Source: Desulfovibrio sp. (GTDB lineage: Bacteria; Desulfobacterota; Desulfovibrionia; Desulfovibrionales; Desulfovibrionaceae). From it: DNA of 64,000 nucleotides. Position 1 is the first letter of the stretch; every line of letters begins with the position of its first letter. The notes below the pieces were generated by a model. That model saw nothing but the letters and a program-made list of their open reading frames with translations. It ran no database searches and had not been told where the DNA came from. The translations under genes and the position numbers were made by a program. Shown here piece by piece: positions 48,869-61,013 of the stretch. Location of the stretch: positions 1-64,000 of the forward strand of contig JAITSV010000032.1 in assembly GCA_031287575.1 (NCBI GenBank), read 5' to 3'.

Positions 48869-49768
48869 TTACTTGCGAAAGGTCACGTTCACCGTGTCAG
48901 GCGAAATGTCCTTCAGCCGCACCCTGTCCGGCAGGTCCACCCGCACGGGCAGTTTCTCCTGTCCGGCACCGGCGCCTTCGGGCACTTCCGCGTACACCCG
49001 GATGGAGCGCAACGCCTCGGCATCGGCGGCGACGGAGGCGGGCATTTCCAGCAGCAGCGTGACCGCGCGCGGCGACACCTGCGCCCGCAGGCCGCGCGGC
49101 GGCTGTACGGCCACCTCGCGCTTGAGGGTGGTTTCCTTCATGCGCAGGGCCGTGTCCAGCCGCACGGACACGGTGGGCGGTGTCGATTCCGTGGCCTCGG
49201 GCAGGGTCGGAGTGGCCTGCACCTCCATGCTGCCCGCCTGGTCCGGTGCCGGTGCGGCCACGGCCACCTTCACCCTGTCGATGCGCGCCACCAGCGATTC
49301 CGGCCCGCGCAGGTGCACCTTGGCGGGCGTCACCTCGGTCTTGTCGATGCGCACGTCCACGGGAATGGTGCCGTTGATGTCCACGGCCACGGGCACGTCC
49401 TTTTCGACGATGGCGTCCACCTCCAGCGTCAGCCGCGAGGGGGTTATCTCCACCACCTCGAAGGCGCGCGCCTCGGGCAGCTTTTCCGCCGTCAGGGGCA
49501 CGATGTTGGTGCCGCGCTTCAAGCTGCTGAGGTCGATGGCGTAGCTCATGTCGCGCGCGGTCATGACGCGCACCAGGCCCTTGGGGCCGCGCACGCGCAC
49601 GCTGACCTTGTTGACCAGCCCTTCGCGCACCACGAGGTTCTGGGGAATGCCCTTGAACTCCAGCCGCACCTCGCCCACCACTTCCACCCGCTCGCGCCCG
49701 GTGACCATGTACCACAGGGTGACGGCCATGACGAAGGCCATGACGGCGTACTGCCAGTTGGAACGCAC
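48869..49768 (-). CDS. YbbR-domain protein (CdaR-type regulator of c-di-AMP synthase)
   Basis: A 299-residue membrane-anchored protein. One N-terminal span (YAVMAFVMAVTLWYMVTG) is followed by repeated YbbR domains outside, e.g. VVREGLVNKVSVRVRGPKGL and VPVAVDINGTIPVDVRIDKT. The start is GTG 49768 with GGAG upstream inside the end of cdaA; no ATG fits. YbbR proteins (CdaR in Firmicutes) bind and modulate CdaA. The open frame continues upstream but is antisense-like there. Confidence 0.88.
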   Translation of the reverse strand: MRSNWQYAVMAFVMAVTLWYMVTGRERVEVVGEVRLEFKGIPQNLVVREGLVNKVSVRVRGPKGLVRVMTARDMSYAIDLSSLKRGTNIVPLTAEKLPEARAFEVVEITPSRLTLEVDAIVEKDVPVAVDINGTIPVDVRIDKTEVTPAKVHLRGPESLVARIDRVKVAVAAPAPDQAGSMEVQATPTLPEATESTPPTVSVRLDTALRMKETTLKREVAVQPPRGLRAQVSPRAVTLLLEMPASVAADAEALRSIRVYAEVPEGAGAGQEKLPVRVDLPDRVRLKDISPDTVNVTFRK

Positions 49769-49770
49769 CG

Positions 49771-50514
49771 TTACTTCTCCAGGATGTTCTTGAGCACGCG
49801 CTTCAGGCGCGTGGCGTCGAGGCTGGTGGTCAGCTTGCCGCCCACGGCCACGGTGACGGCCCCGCGTTCTTCGGAAACCACCACCGCCACGGCGTCGCTT
49901 TCCTCGGTAATGCCCAGCGCGGCGCGGTGCCGGGTGCCGAAGTCCTGCCGGTCCACGGTGGCCAGGGGCAGGATGCACGCCGCCGCCGCCACCTCGCCCT
50001 TGCGGATGATCACCGCGCCGTCGTGCAGCGGGGTCTTGGGAAAGAAGATGGTGATGAGCAACTCGCGCGAGAGCGCGGCCCCCAGCTTCACCCCGCGTTC
50101 GATCATGTCGCCCAGGGCCACGTTGCGCTCGATGACGATGAGCGCGCCGATCTTGCGCTGGGCAAGGTACAGCGCGGCGCCGATAATCTCGTTCAGGGCG
50201 TCGTCGGCGGTTGTCTTCTTGCGGAAGAAGCTGCGCGCCCCCATGTCGGTGAGGGCCTGGCGGATGTCGCGCTGGAACAGCACGATGATCACTAGGAACA
50301 ACGAACCGAAGAAGCTTTCCAGCAGCCACCCCAGCGTGTACAGCCCCAGTTCGCGCGAGACGAAGTAGGTGACCACCAGCAACAGCAGCCCGTAGATGGC
50401 CGACACGGCGCGCGTGTCCTTGACCATGACGATGATGCGGTAGAACAGCGCGGTGACCAGCGCGATGTCCAGCAGGTCGCGCCAGTTCGCGGTGACGTTC
50501 TCCAGGCCCAGCAT
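49771..50514 (-). CDS. cdaA: Diadenylate cyclase CdaA
   Basis: A 247-residue membrane enzyme making c-di-AMP from two ATP. Three N-terminal spans (IALVTALFYRIIVMV, AIYGLLLLVVTYFV, GSLFLVIIVLFQ) precede the DAC domain. The catalytic motifs are DGA in TPLHDGAVIIRKG and RHR in FGTRHRAALGITEE. ATG 50514 (MLGLENVTANWRD) shares its A with the folP stop. Lies between folP and ybbR. Confidence 0.96.
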   Translation of the reverse strand: MLGLENVTANWRDLLDIALVTALFYRIIVMVKDTRAVSAIYGLLLLVVTYFVSRELGLYTLGWLLESFFGSLFLVIIVLFQRDIRQALTDMGARSFFRKKTTADDALNEIIGAALYLAQRKIGALIVIERNVALGDMIERGVKLGAALSRELLITIFFPKTPLHDGAVIIRKGEVAAAACILPLATVDRQDFGTRHRAALGITEESDAVAVVVSEERGAVTVAVGGKLTTSLDATRLKRVLKNILEK

Positions 50515-51475
50515 CAGTTCTCCGTGCTTGGCGCGGGGGCCATGGCTTGAGTGAGGCGCAGGGTGCGCACGGTTTCCGCCACGTCGTGCACGCGGTGGCA
50601 CAACACCCCGCGTGCGGCCAGCAGGGCCGTGGCCACCTGGGTGGCGCCCGCCCGCTGCCCGTGGCCCAGGTCCAGCAGCCCGCCGAACAGCGACTTGTTG
50701 GAAAGCCCCATCAGCACGGGGCGGCCCAGCGAGCCGAAGCGCTCTATGCGGCGCAGGATCTCGAAGTTGTGTTCGGTCAGCTTGCCGAAGCCGATGCCGG
50801 GGTCGAGCAGGATGCGCGATTCCGGCAACCCGGCGCGCACGAGCATGTCCATCTTTTCGTGAAAGAAGCCCAGCAACGCATCCACCACGTTTTCGTAGGC
50901 GGGGGCGTCCTGCATGGTTTCCGGCCTGCCCAGGCTGTGCATCAGCACGTAGCCGGGCTTGTAGTGGGCCACCACGTCGAGCAGGCCAGGGTCGAAGGCG
51001 CAGGCGGAAATGTCGTTGATGATGTCCACGCCCTCGTCCAGCACCGCCGCCGCCGTGCCTGCCTTGTAGGTGTCGACGGAAAGCAGCGGCACGCCGCCGG
51101 GGCGGAGGGACGCGGCCTGCCGATCCGCGCCGGGGTCGTCTGCCAGGCGGGATGCGGCATGGGCCGCGTACCCGTCGCGGATGCCCCGCACCACGGGCAG
51201 CACCCGCGCCAGTTCTTCTTCCAACGGCACCGCATCCGCATAGGGACGCGACGATTCACCGCCGATGTCCAGCACGTGCGCGCCCTCTCCCGCCAGGCGC
51301 AGGGCGTGGGTCACTGCCGCCTCGTGGGTGATGTAGTGGCCGCCGTCATGAAACGAATCCGGCGTGACGTTGACGATGCCGAACACCACAAAGGGATGAG
51401 GGGGGGCGGGCGTTACCGCCCTTCCCCCCCTTACGGTCCAGATGGCCTGTTGCGCGAGGCCGCAAGCCGTCGTCA

Positions 51476-51479
<4 letters not shown>
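50514..51479 (-). CDS. folP: Dihydropteroate synthase
   Basis: A 321-residue folate-pathway enzyme joining pABA to pterin pyrophosphate, the sulfonamide target. Motifs IVNVTPDSFHDGGHY, VLDIGGESSRPYA and DIINDISACAFD are canonical, and the C-terminus has VHDVAETVRTLRL. It overlaps ftsH by four bases (ATGA). The insert near residues 105-125 is somewhat longer than usual. Confidence 0.96.
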
Positions 51480-53515
<2,036 letters not shown>

Positions 53516-53564
53516 GTCTGGCCTCCGTGCGGAAGTGAACGTCCGTCGTGCGGACGATTTCTCC

Positions 53565-53593
53565 TTTTTAAGTCGTCGGGAACTATTTGACAA
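53565..53593 (-). promoter_or_regulatory. Predicted promoter of ftsH-folP-cdaA-ybbR
   Basis: On the minus strand TTGTCA (53588-53593) and TAAAAA (53565-53570) are 17 bases apart. A hairpin CGTCCG/CGGACG (about 53540-53556) lies in the leader. Confidence 0.65.
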
Positions 53594-53777
53594 TGCGCGC
53601 GGGCGCACTTTCCCCGCCTTTTCGGGCTACCGGGCAAGGTATCCCCAATCCGGCGCCCCAATCCGGTCCCGCCCCCCTTCCTGCCATCGGCACCCGGTTC
53701 GAGCGCGTAGCCCATGCCCCCGCGATTCCGTGGTTTCGTCCCCCCAATCCCCCGCGACAGTGGCACGCATCCCCGTC

Positions 53778-53806
53778 TTGCCGTGCCACACCGATTCTGC
53801 TAGATA
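53778..53806 (+). promoter_or_regulatory. Predicted promoter of selC
   Basis: TTGCCG (53778-53783) and TAGATA (53801-53806) are 17 bases apart, 15 bases before the mature tRNA. Confidence 0.65.
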
Positions 53807-53820
53807 CGCCGAACCCTCGC

Positions 53821-53914
53821 GGAAGCGTTTCGTCACCGGTGTGGCGCCCGGTCTTCAAAACCGGTGGTGGGCAGAGATGTCCATGGTAGGTTCGACTCCT
53901 ATACGCTTCCGCCA
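53821..53914 (+). tRNA. selC: tRNA-Sec (anticodon UCA)
   Basis: A 94-nt tRNA with a terminal stem GGAAGCG/CGCTTCC, G discriminator and encoded CCA. The anticodon loop CTTCAAA between CCGGT and ACCGG gives UCA. The long variable arm (GGGCAGAGATGTCC) and the extended acceptor plus T stem are the selenocysteine hallmarks. It sits alone with its own promoter and terminator. It is the partner for the UGA in selD 46 kb away. Confidence 0.97.
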
Positions 53915-53921
53915 CGAACCC

Positions 53922-53947
53922 AAGGCCCCGTTTTCCGGGGCCTTTTT
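53922..53947 (+). terminator. Terminator after selC
   Basis: Stem AAGGCCCCG/CGGGGCCTT with a TTTTC loop and a following T run. Confidence 0.93.
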
Positions 53948-54268
53948 CATTGCCCAGATCCGTCCCGCGATTCCCCCCCCCCCTCGCGCGCCGGCTGCCC
54001 TGCCCGGCCCGAGCACCCGGCACTGGTGGCTGACCGGCATTATAGCAAAACGGCTTTCCCCATATCCCCGCCATGTTGCGCGGTCGGCCACAACGGCATC
54101 GCACGCAAAAACCCGCGCCTGTGGAGGGCATTGTCATTTGCGACGCATCTGCTATGACACGCCACCAGTGCGCCATCGGCCCGCCAATGCGCCGGGATTG
54201 CAAGCGCCCAGCCAACCTGAACTCCCCATCAACCCGAACACACCGTACAGTTCACCAGCAGGCCCGCC
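53948..54268. other. Spacer between selC and solute-binding protein gene
   Basis: 321 bases; no coding frame with chromosome-like codon use. No convincing promoter was found. Confidence 0.4.
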
Positions 54269-55174
54269 ATGCCTTCAGCCCCAACCCTTTCCCTCCACCA
54301 ATCACGGCGCCTCCGTCCCGGGTGCGTCCTGCTGTTCCGGCTTGCCCATTCCTTTCGGGCCATGCCGGCGAGCCTGACCGTTCTCATCCTGACAATCGCG
54401 ACCGTGCTGACCATCCCCGGCGCCACCCCCGCGCGGGCCAGCGGCGCTGCCGTCCCCCCCGCCGACGACGCCCGCAACGGCGCGTTCCTGATGGTGAACA
54501 CCGCGTACCCGCCATACACCGTCGTGCTTGATGGCGGCAGCGTGGGCGGCACGGCCACCGCCCTGGTGGACGAACTGTTCCGCAGGCTGTCCCTTCCCGT
54601 ACGGCAGCGCCTGTTGCCCTGGAACCGCGTGCTGCGCATGATGGAGGACGGTGCCGCCGACGGGGTGAGCATGCTGGCCCACTCTCCCGAACGCGAGGCG
54701 GCCATGGCGTTTTCCGTGCCGGTGGCCGAGGCGCACCAGTCCTTCTACTACGCCCACCCCACCCACGACGGTTTTGCCTGGCAGCGGTACGAAGACCTGC
54801 GCCCCTACCGCATCGGCCTGGTGCAGGGCTACACGTATTCCCAGGAATTCCTGGCCGCCGTGGAACGACTGGAACTGGCCGTGGAATACGCCCCGTCGGA
54901 CGAAAGCAACTTCGCCAAGCTGCGCAATGGCCGCGTGGATCTGTGCCTGAGCAACGACCTGGTGGCCGAAGCCTACCTGAACGGCCAGCCGGACCTGCGG
55001 TCCGCGGTGGGCAAGGCGAAACGCCCGGTGCGCAGCTATCCGCTGCACATGGCCTTTTCCCGCAACTCGCCACTGGCCGGTCGCCTGGTTGAAATCAATG
55101 CCGAAATCGGGCGGATGCGCGCGGACGGCACCCTGCAACGCATTCTGGCTTCAAAGACCGCCCTGCCGCGCTGA
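54269..55174 (+). CDS. Periplasmic solute-binding protein, SBP_bac_3-like
   Basis: A 301-residue exported protein. The N-terminal lead is long; the hydrophobic signal segment (SLTVLILTIATVLTIPG, cleavage after ARA) starts near residue 35, so an internal start may be used. The mature part resembles the amino-acid-type extracellular binding family: FLMVNTAYPPYTVV, the Arg/Asp-rich hinge AMAFSVPVAEAHQSFYY and RIGLVQGYTYSQEF. No permease is adjacent, so it may be an orphan sensor or supply a distant transporter. Confidence 0.75.
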   Translation: MPSAPTLSLHQSRRLRPGCVLLFRLAHSFRAMPASLTVLILTIATVLTIPGATPARASGAAVPPADDARNGAFLMVNTAYPPYTVVLDGGSVGGTATALVDELFRRLSLPVRQRLLPWNRVLRMMEDGAADGVSMLAHSPEREAAMAFSVPVAEAHQSFYYAHPTHDGFAWQRYEDLRPYRIGLVQGYTYSQEFLAAVERLELAVEYAPSDESNFAKLRNGRVDLCLSNDLVAEAYLNGQPDLRSAVGKAKRPVRSYPLHMAFSRNSPLAGRLVEINAEIGRMRADGTLQRILASKTALPR

Positions 55175-55289
55175 CGGCCCCCGTTGCCGCATGCGCGGCG
55201 ATGCGCGGCACGCCCCCGCCGTGGGGCGCAGGGCGCCCCCTCGCGGCGCCAGTCGCGCCCGGCGCACCCCATATTCCCGCACGCGAAAA

Positions 55290-55326
55290 AAGGCCCGCCT
55301 GACCGGACATCCGGCAGGCGGGCCTT
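55290..55326 (-). terminator. Terminator after RRM gene
   Basis: A 12-bp stem CAGGCGGGCCTT-type (55290-55301 with 55315-55326) and a T run on the minus strand (TTTTTTCG). Confidence 0.9.
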
Positions 55327-55401
55327 GTGATTGCTGCGTGTCCGCGTGGTCACCGGCACATGGCGCACGGGGCGCTCACGGCTGGTGCTGCCGCGCCGAA
55401 A

Positions 55402-55668
55402 CTACCAGCGGGGCGGACGGGGAGCGCGGGGCTGGGCTTCGTTGACCTTCAGGGCGCGGCCGCCGAAGGAGTAGCCGTTCAGGGCTTCCACGGCGCCGTT
55501 GGCGTCGGCGGCTTCCATTTCGACGAAGCCGAAGCCACGGGGACGGCCGGTTTCACGGTCGGAGATCAGCTTCACGCTGAGCACTTGGCCGTGCTGGGAG
55601 AACAGGTCGCGGATTTCGTCTTCGGAGGCGGAGAAAGGCAGGTTGCCCACATACAGAGACTTGGACAT
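55402..55668 (-). CDS. RRM-family RNA-binding protein
   Basis: An 88-residue single RNA-recognition-motif protein. RNP2 is LYVGNL at the N-terminus and RNP1 is RGFGFVEM; the C-terminal tail is Pro/Arg-rich ([11 protein letters not shown]). Such small glycine- or Arg-tailed RRM proteins bind single-stranded RNA and are often cold-shock-induced. ATG 55668 follows AAGGAG. The promoter is 160 bases upstream, leaving a long leader that could carry thermo- or autoregulation. Confidence 0.92.
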   Translation of the reverse strand: MSKSLYVGNLPFSASEDEIRDLFSQHGQVLSVKLISDRETGRPRGFGFVEMEAADANGAVEALNGYSFGGRALKVNEAQPRAPRPPRW

Positions 55669-55828
55669 CAGGAAAACTCCTTGCAGGGAAAATGAGGGGT
55701 TCGCTCGTGCGAAAGATCGGGCAGAAACTCTGTAGGTGGGATGCCTATCGACTCGCCGAAACTCTTGCCACAAGCCCATGCCGATCCCGACGCACGGCAC
55801 ACCCGGAGCATCGACCGACATGATTGGA
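55669..55828 (-). other. Long 5' leader of RRM gene
   Basis: About 155 bases between the predicted start site and the RRM ATG. Part of it is open in frame but lacks gene character. Long leaders are common for cold-shock genes. Confidence 0.4.
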
Positions 55829-55857
55829 GAATTAGTCGGAGTTTTTCAAGCGGTCAA
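55829..55857 (-). promoter_or_regulatory. Predicted promoter of RRM gene
   Basis: On the minus strand TTGACC (55852-55857) and TAATTC (55829-55834) are 17 bases apart. Confidence 0.7.
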
Positions 55858-55974
55858 GTAGAATCTGTCGCAATTCCGCCTGAAAACGCTTGACCACGCC
55901 CCGGCTACCCGAATCCTATATCCGCATCCCCATCAAAAAGGCCGCCTGCTGCCCCACTCCGGCGGGGCCAACTG

Positions 55975-56595
55975 TCAGTTGGCGGCACCGGGCCCGCCTG
56001 GCATGACGGGCATGACGGGCATGACGGGCACGACTGGAGCGACTGGCGCGCCGCCATTTGCGGGTGGGGCGCCATCGCCGCCTTTGGCCAGTTCCGCCCA
56101 GGCCTGCACGATATGGGCGTAGGCGGCACGCCGCTGGTCGAGCTTCGACAGGTTGCGCGCCGCACGCACGGAATACTTGATGGTGGCGCGGGTCTTGGTC
56201 GCCTCCTTGACCACCGCCTGCAATACGTCCTCGCGCGGTTCGGGGTGGTACATGACCTCTGCCGCTGTAATGGCCACGGCAAACTTGCCCGCCTCCAGCG
56301 CGCGCGAAGCGGCCAGGGTCAGCGCCTGGTCGCGCGCATCCTTGTAGTATCTGCCGCTGGAGGCCTGGGTGACCATGGCCATCCATTCGTTGTCCGACGC
56401 CGTTTCGTCCGCCGTGTTCAGGGCCATCACCTCGGCCATGAGTTCGGCGGGCAGCAGGGCCGAACCGTCGTCACCCTGCTCCACCACCTGACCGGTGCCG
56501 GGCAGCAGACCGGAGACGGACAGCAGGTTGTACAGCGCCCAGCTGAACAGCACGGCCAGCAGCAATGTGGGTATGAGCTTCTTGTTGCGTTGCAT
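55975..56595 (-). CDS. Hypothetical membrane-anchored protein
   Basis: A 206-residue protein with an N-terminal span (LIPTLLLAVLFSWALYNLL) and a soluble, mostly helical region. The C-terminus has a Val-Pro-Val-Met-Pro repeat (VPVMPVMPVMPGG) encoded by a 9-bp tandem repeat. ATG 56595 (MQRNKKLIPTLL) is preferred to an upstream start. No family was recognised; likely periplasm-facing. Confidence 0.7.
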   Translation of the reverse strand: MQRNKKLIPTLLLAVLFSWALYNLLSVSGLLPGTGQVVEQGDDGSALLPAELMAEVMALNTADETASDNEWMAMVTQASSGRYYKDARDQALTLAASRALEAGKFAVAITAAEVMYHPEPREDVLQAVVKEATKTRATIKYSVRAARNLSKLDQRRAAYAHIVQAWAELAKGGDGAPPANGGAPVAPVVPVMPVMPVMPGGPGAAN

Positions 56596-56804
56596 GTCAT
56601 CCTTGCACGGCCCGCACCGCAACGCGGTGGACCATTTTGCGGCGGGCCGCCCCCCTGCCGGAAGGCGGCCCACGTTCAGACGGTATATCGGCAATCCGGC
56701 CCGGGCGGTCTCAGGGGCTGGTTACGCCACGAGGATTTTTGTCACTGCCAGGTAAGAGTGATTTTTTGAAGAGGGAATACACTCTTGCCGTCTTTTCCCG
56801 GCAC

Positions 56805-56827
56805 AAAAAATCATGCCGACGACGGCA
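56805..56827 (-). terminator. Weak terminator after argH
   Basis: On the minus strand the short stem TGCCG/CGGCA with a 4-base loop is followed, after three bases, by six Ts. Confidence 0.35.
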
Positions 56828-56871
56828 GCGGACAAGAGGACCATGACCTCAACCGGCTTGCCCCTCGGGCC

Positions 56872-58254
56872 TTACCCTTCCAGCCAGTCGGCCAGTTCCG
56901 CCAACTGCGCCGCCACGGACGAAGGGCCGGTGCCGCCGGGCATTTCGCGCCGGGCCACCGCCGCCGCCGGGTCCAGCACGGCGTACACGTCGTCGCCGAT
57001 GCGGTCGCAGATGGCTTGCAGATCGGCCAGGGGCAGTTCCTCCAGCGTGATGGACCGCTCTTCCGCCAGGGCCACGGCGGCCCCGGTCAGGTGATGCGCC
57101 TCGCGGAAGGGAATGCCCTTGCCCACCAGGTAGTCGGCAAGCTCGGTGGCGTTCAGGAAGCCCGCGCGCAGGGCGGTGCGCATGCGGCCTTCATTGAAGC
57201 CCAGTTCGCGCAGCATGCCCGCCATGATCTCCAGCGACGCCGACACGGTGCGGTCGCAGTCGAGGAACGGTTCCTTGTCCTCCTGCATGTCGCGGTTGTA
57301 GGTCATGGGCAGGCCCTTCACCGTGGTCAGCATGGCGGTCAGCGCGCCGTACACGCGGCCCGTCTTGCCGCGCATGATCTCGGCCACGTCGGGGTTCTTC
57401 TTCTGCGGCATGATGGACGAACCCGTGGCGTAGGCGTCGGGCAGCCGCACGAAGCCGAAGGCCGGGTTGGCCCAGATGATGATTTCCTCGCACAGCCGCG
57501 ACAGGTGGGCCATGATGGTGGCCCCGCAGAACAACGATTCCAGTACGAAGTCGCGGTCGGACACGGCGTCCATGCTGTTGCGGAAGGTGCCGTACATGTC
57601 CAGCTGCTCGGCCACGTAGGCCGGGTCCAGCGGATAGGTGGTGCCCGCCAGCGCCGCCGCGCCCAGCGGGCACACCCGCGTCCGGCGGTCGCAGTCGGCC
57701 AGGCGCTCTGCGTCGCGGCGCAGCATCCACGCATAGGCCAGCAGGTGATGGCCAAGGCTGACAGGCTGGGCGGGCTGCATGTGGGTGCAGCCGGGCAGCA
57801 GCGTGTTCGCGTGCTCGCCCGCGCGCTCGGCCAGCACGGCCACCAGGTCGCGCGCAAGGCCCCGCCAGGCGCGGATGCGGTCGGACACGAACAGGCGGAA
57901 GTCCAGCGCCACCTGGTCGTTGCGGCTGCGGCCAGTGTGCAGCTTCTTGCCCACGTCGCCCACCAGTTCGGTGAGGCGGCTTTCGATGTTCATGTGCACG
58001 TCTTCCAGCTCGCGCCGCCAGACGAAGGTGCCGCCCTCTATCTCGGCCAGCACCATGTCCAGACCTTCGACGATGCGCGCGGCCTCGTCCGCCGTCAGCA
58101 CGCCCTGCCTGGCCAGCATGCGCGCGTGCGCCTTGGAACCCGCGATGTCCTGCGCGTACAGGGCGCGGTCGAACGAAACGGACTGGGTGTATTCCTCGAC
58201 CAGGGCGGCGGTGGCCTGACGGAACCGCCCCCCCCACATCTTCTTTTCGGCCAT
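56872..58254 (-). CDS. argH: Argininosuccinate lyase
   Basis: A 460-residue enzyme releasing arginine and fumarate in the last arginine step. The fumarase-family signature [12 protein letters not shown] holds the catalytic Ser loop; [14 protein letters not shown] has the catalytic His. Follows argG on the same strand but separated by 309 bases that contain dispersed repeat D. Confidence 0.97.
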   Translation of the reverse strand: MAEKKMWGGRFRQATAALVEEYTQSVSFDRALYAQDIAGSKAHARMLARQGVLTADEAARIVEGLDMVLAEIEGGTFVWRRELEDVHMNIESRLTELVGDVGKKLHTGRSRNDQVALDFRLFVSDRIRAWRGLARDLVAVLAERAGEHANTLLPGCTHMQPAQPVSLGHHLLAYAWMLRRDAERLADCDRRTRVCPLGAAALAGTTYPLDPAYVAEQLDMYGTFRNSMDAVSDRDFVLESLFCGATIMAHLSRLCEEIIIWANPAFGFVRLPDAYATGSSIMPQKKNPDVAEIMRGKTGRVYGALTAMLTTVKGLPMTYNRDMQEDKEPFLDCDRTVSASLEIMAGMLRELGFNEGRMRTALRAGFLNATELADYLVGKGIPFREAHHLTGAAVALAEERSITLEELPLADLQAICDRIGDDVYAVLDPAAAVARREMPGGTGPSSVAAQLAELADWLEG

Positions 58255-58563
58255 TGCTCAAAGACCTTCTTTTCAAAGGGGAACGTTGCTGGAGAACACG
58301 CGTGCATGAATACCTTCGGCCAGCAGGAAGCATTGTACCTGCACCACCGAACAGAACCGCTCCCGCCTATTCCGGAAATGCCTGTTTGTCGAGCGGAACC
58401 CGACAATGGAAAAATTTGGGGGGGAGGGGTCCGGGGAGGGAGACCCTTTTACGCCCTGCGGTCCCCATCCGTAAGGTTCGCAAGCTCACCTAACGGCTGG
58501 GGCAAAGGGTCCCCTCCCCGATTCATCTTGAATGCTTGCAAGAAAATGCAGGGGGCGGGGCGC
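58255..58563. other. argG-argH spacer carrying repeat D
   Basis: No gene; the stretch 58422-58523 is the dispersed repeat. It could act as a terminator or processing site splitting the arg transcript, given its hairpin-forming ends. Confidence 0.6.
58422..58523 (-). repeat. Dispersed intergenic repeat, copy D
   Basis: On the minus strand a GGGGAGGGGACCCTTT end, the core CAGCCGTTAGGTGAGCTTGC then GAACCTTACGGATGGGG (58451-58499), and an AAAAGGGTCTCCCTCCCC end. It aligns along its length with copy A, and its ends are near-complementary, so the RNA could fold into a long hairpin. Confidence 0.8.
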
Positions 58564-59769
<1,206 letters not shown>

Positions 59770-59837
59770 GTCGTTTCAGCCCCGTTATGCGATATGTTGT
59801 GCGGTATGCGTCGCGCGGCGCGTGCCGTGTCGCGGAG

Positions 59838-60740
59838 TTATTCCGAAAGCGCCCACTCCAGAATGGCCTTCTGGATGTGCAGGCGATTTTCTGCCTGATC
59901 AAAGATGATGGAGGCCGGGCTTTCCATGACCTCGTCGGTCACTTCCTCGCCCCGGTGGGCGGGCAGGCAGTGCATGAACTTGGCGTCGGGCGCGGCAAGG
60001 GCCATCATGTCGGTGTCGATGCAGTAGCCCTTGAAGGCGGCCTCGCGCTTTTTCTGCTCTTCTTCCTGGCCCATGGAGGCCCACACGTCGGTGTTCACGT
60101 AATGCGCGCCCTCTACCGCCATGCGCGGATCGTGGGTCAGGAATATCTTGGCCCCGGCGTTCAGGGCGTAGCCCAGCAGATCGCGGTCGGGCTCGTAGCC
60201 TTCGGGGAAGGCCATGAACAGTTCGAACGGAAAGTAGACGGCGGCCTCGATCCACGAGTTGGCCATGTTGTTGCCGTCGCCCACCCAGGCCACGCGCACC
60301 GTGGACAGGTCGGGGGTGCGCTCGTACATGGTCAGCACGTCGCCCATGACCTGACAGGGGTGCCCTTCGTCCGTCAGGGCGTTGATGACCGGGATGGAAC
60401 CGTATTCGGCCAGTTCGGTGATCTTCGACTGCCCGAAGGTGCGCACCACCATGCAGTCTGCATAGCGCGACAGCACGCGGGCGGTGTCGCGCAGGGGTTC
60501 GGAGCGGCCCAGCTGGCTTTCCGCCGGGGTCATGAAGATGGTGGAGCCGCCAAGGTGGCGCACCGCCATCTCAAAGGACACGCGCGTGCGGGTGGACGCC
60601 TTTTCGAAGATGAGGATGGCGGTCTTGCCTTCCATGATCTTGCCACGGTGGGCGGTGTCCTTCATTTCCTTGGCGCGTTGCAGCAGCTTCCAGGCGCCCT
60701 CGTAGCCGAGGTCCCTGATTCGCGTGAAATGTCTGGGCAT
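59838..60740 (-). CDS. argF: Ornithine carbamoyltransferase
   Basis: A 300-residue enzyme making citrulline from ornithine and carbamoyl phosphate. Carbamoyl-phosphate motif FEKASTRTRVSFE, ornithine-binding HCLPAHRGEEVTDEV. The ATG at 60740 (MPRHFTRI) has GGAG upstream; an in-frame ATG eight codons earlier is less well placed. First of argF-argG-argH. Confidence 0.97.
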   Translation of the reverse strand: MPRHFTRIRDLGYEGAWKLLQRAKEMKDTAHRGKIMEGKTAILIFEKASTRTRVSFEMAVRHLGGSTIFMTPAESQLGRSEPLRDTARVLSRYADCMVVRTFGQSKITELAEYGSIPVINALTDEGHPCQVMGDVLTMYERTPDLSTVRVAWVGDGNNMANSWIEAAVYFPFELFMAFPEGYEPDRDLLGYALNAGAKIFLTHDPRMAVEGAHYVNTDVWASMGQEEEQKKREAAFKGYCIDTDMMALAAPDAKFMHCLPAHRGEEVTDEVMESPASIIFDQAENRLHIQKAILEWALSE

Positions 60741-61013
60741 GGCTCCATCCTTGTGTTGCGGCACTGCGAGACGTGATGCGGAAAAGCGTTACCTAGCCTC
60801 AAAGCCCGCCGCTTGTAAAGAATGCGGCCCGGCGTGGGGCGGAGGGGAAAACGCCGTATCGAGGACGGCGGGGCGGCAGGGATGACGGCACGGCAGGCTG
60901 GCGGGAAGCTGACACGAATGGCGACACGAATGGCGGCCAGAACGGCAGCAAGACGCAAGGTGACAAGGCCAGCGGGAATTGACGCCCGCTCGCCCCTGTG
61001 GTGAAACCGCCCC

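Noticed and set aside
53838..53900. tRNA-Sec as a possible tRNA-Ser or suppressor tRNA
   Set aside because: Anticodon UCA with a 94-nt length, long variable arm and extended acceptor-T stack fit selenocysteine, and selD contains a matching UGA.
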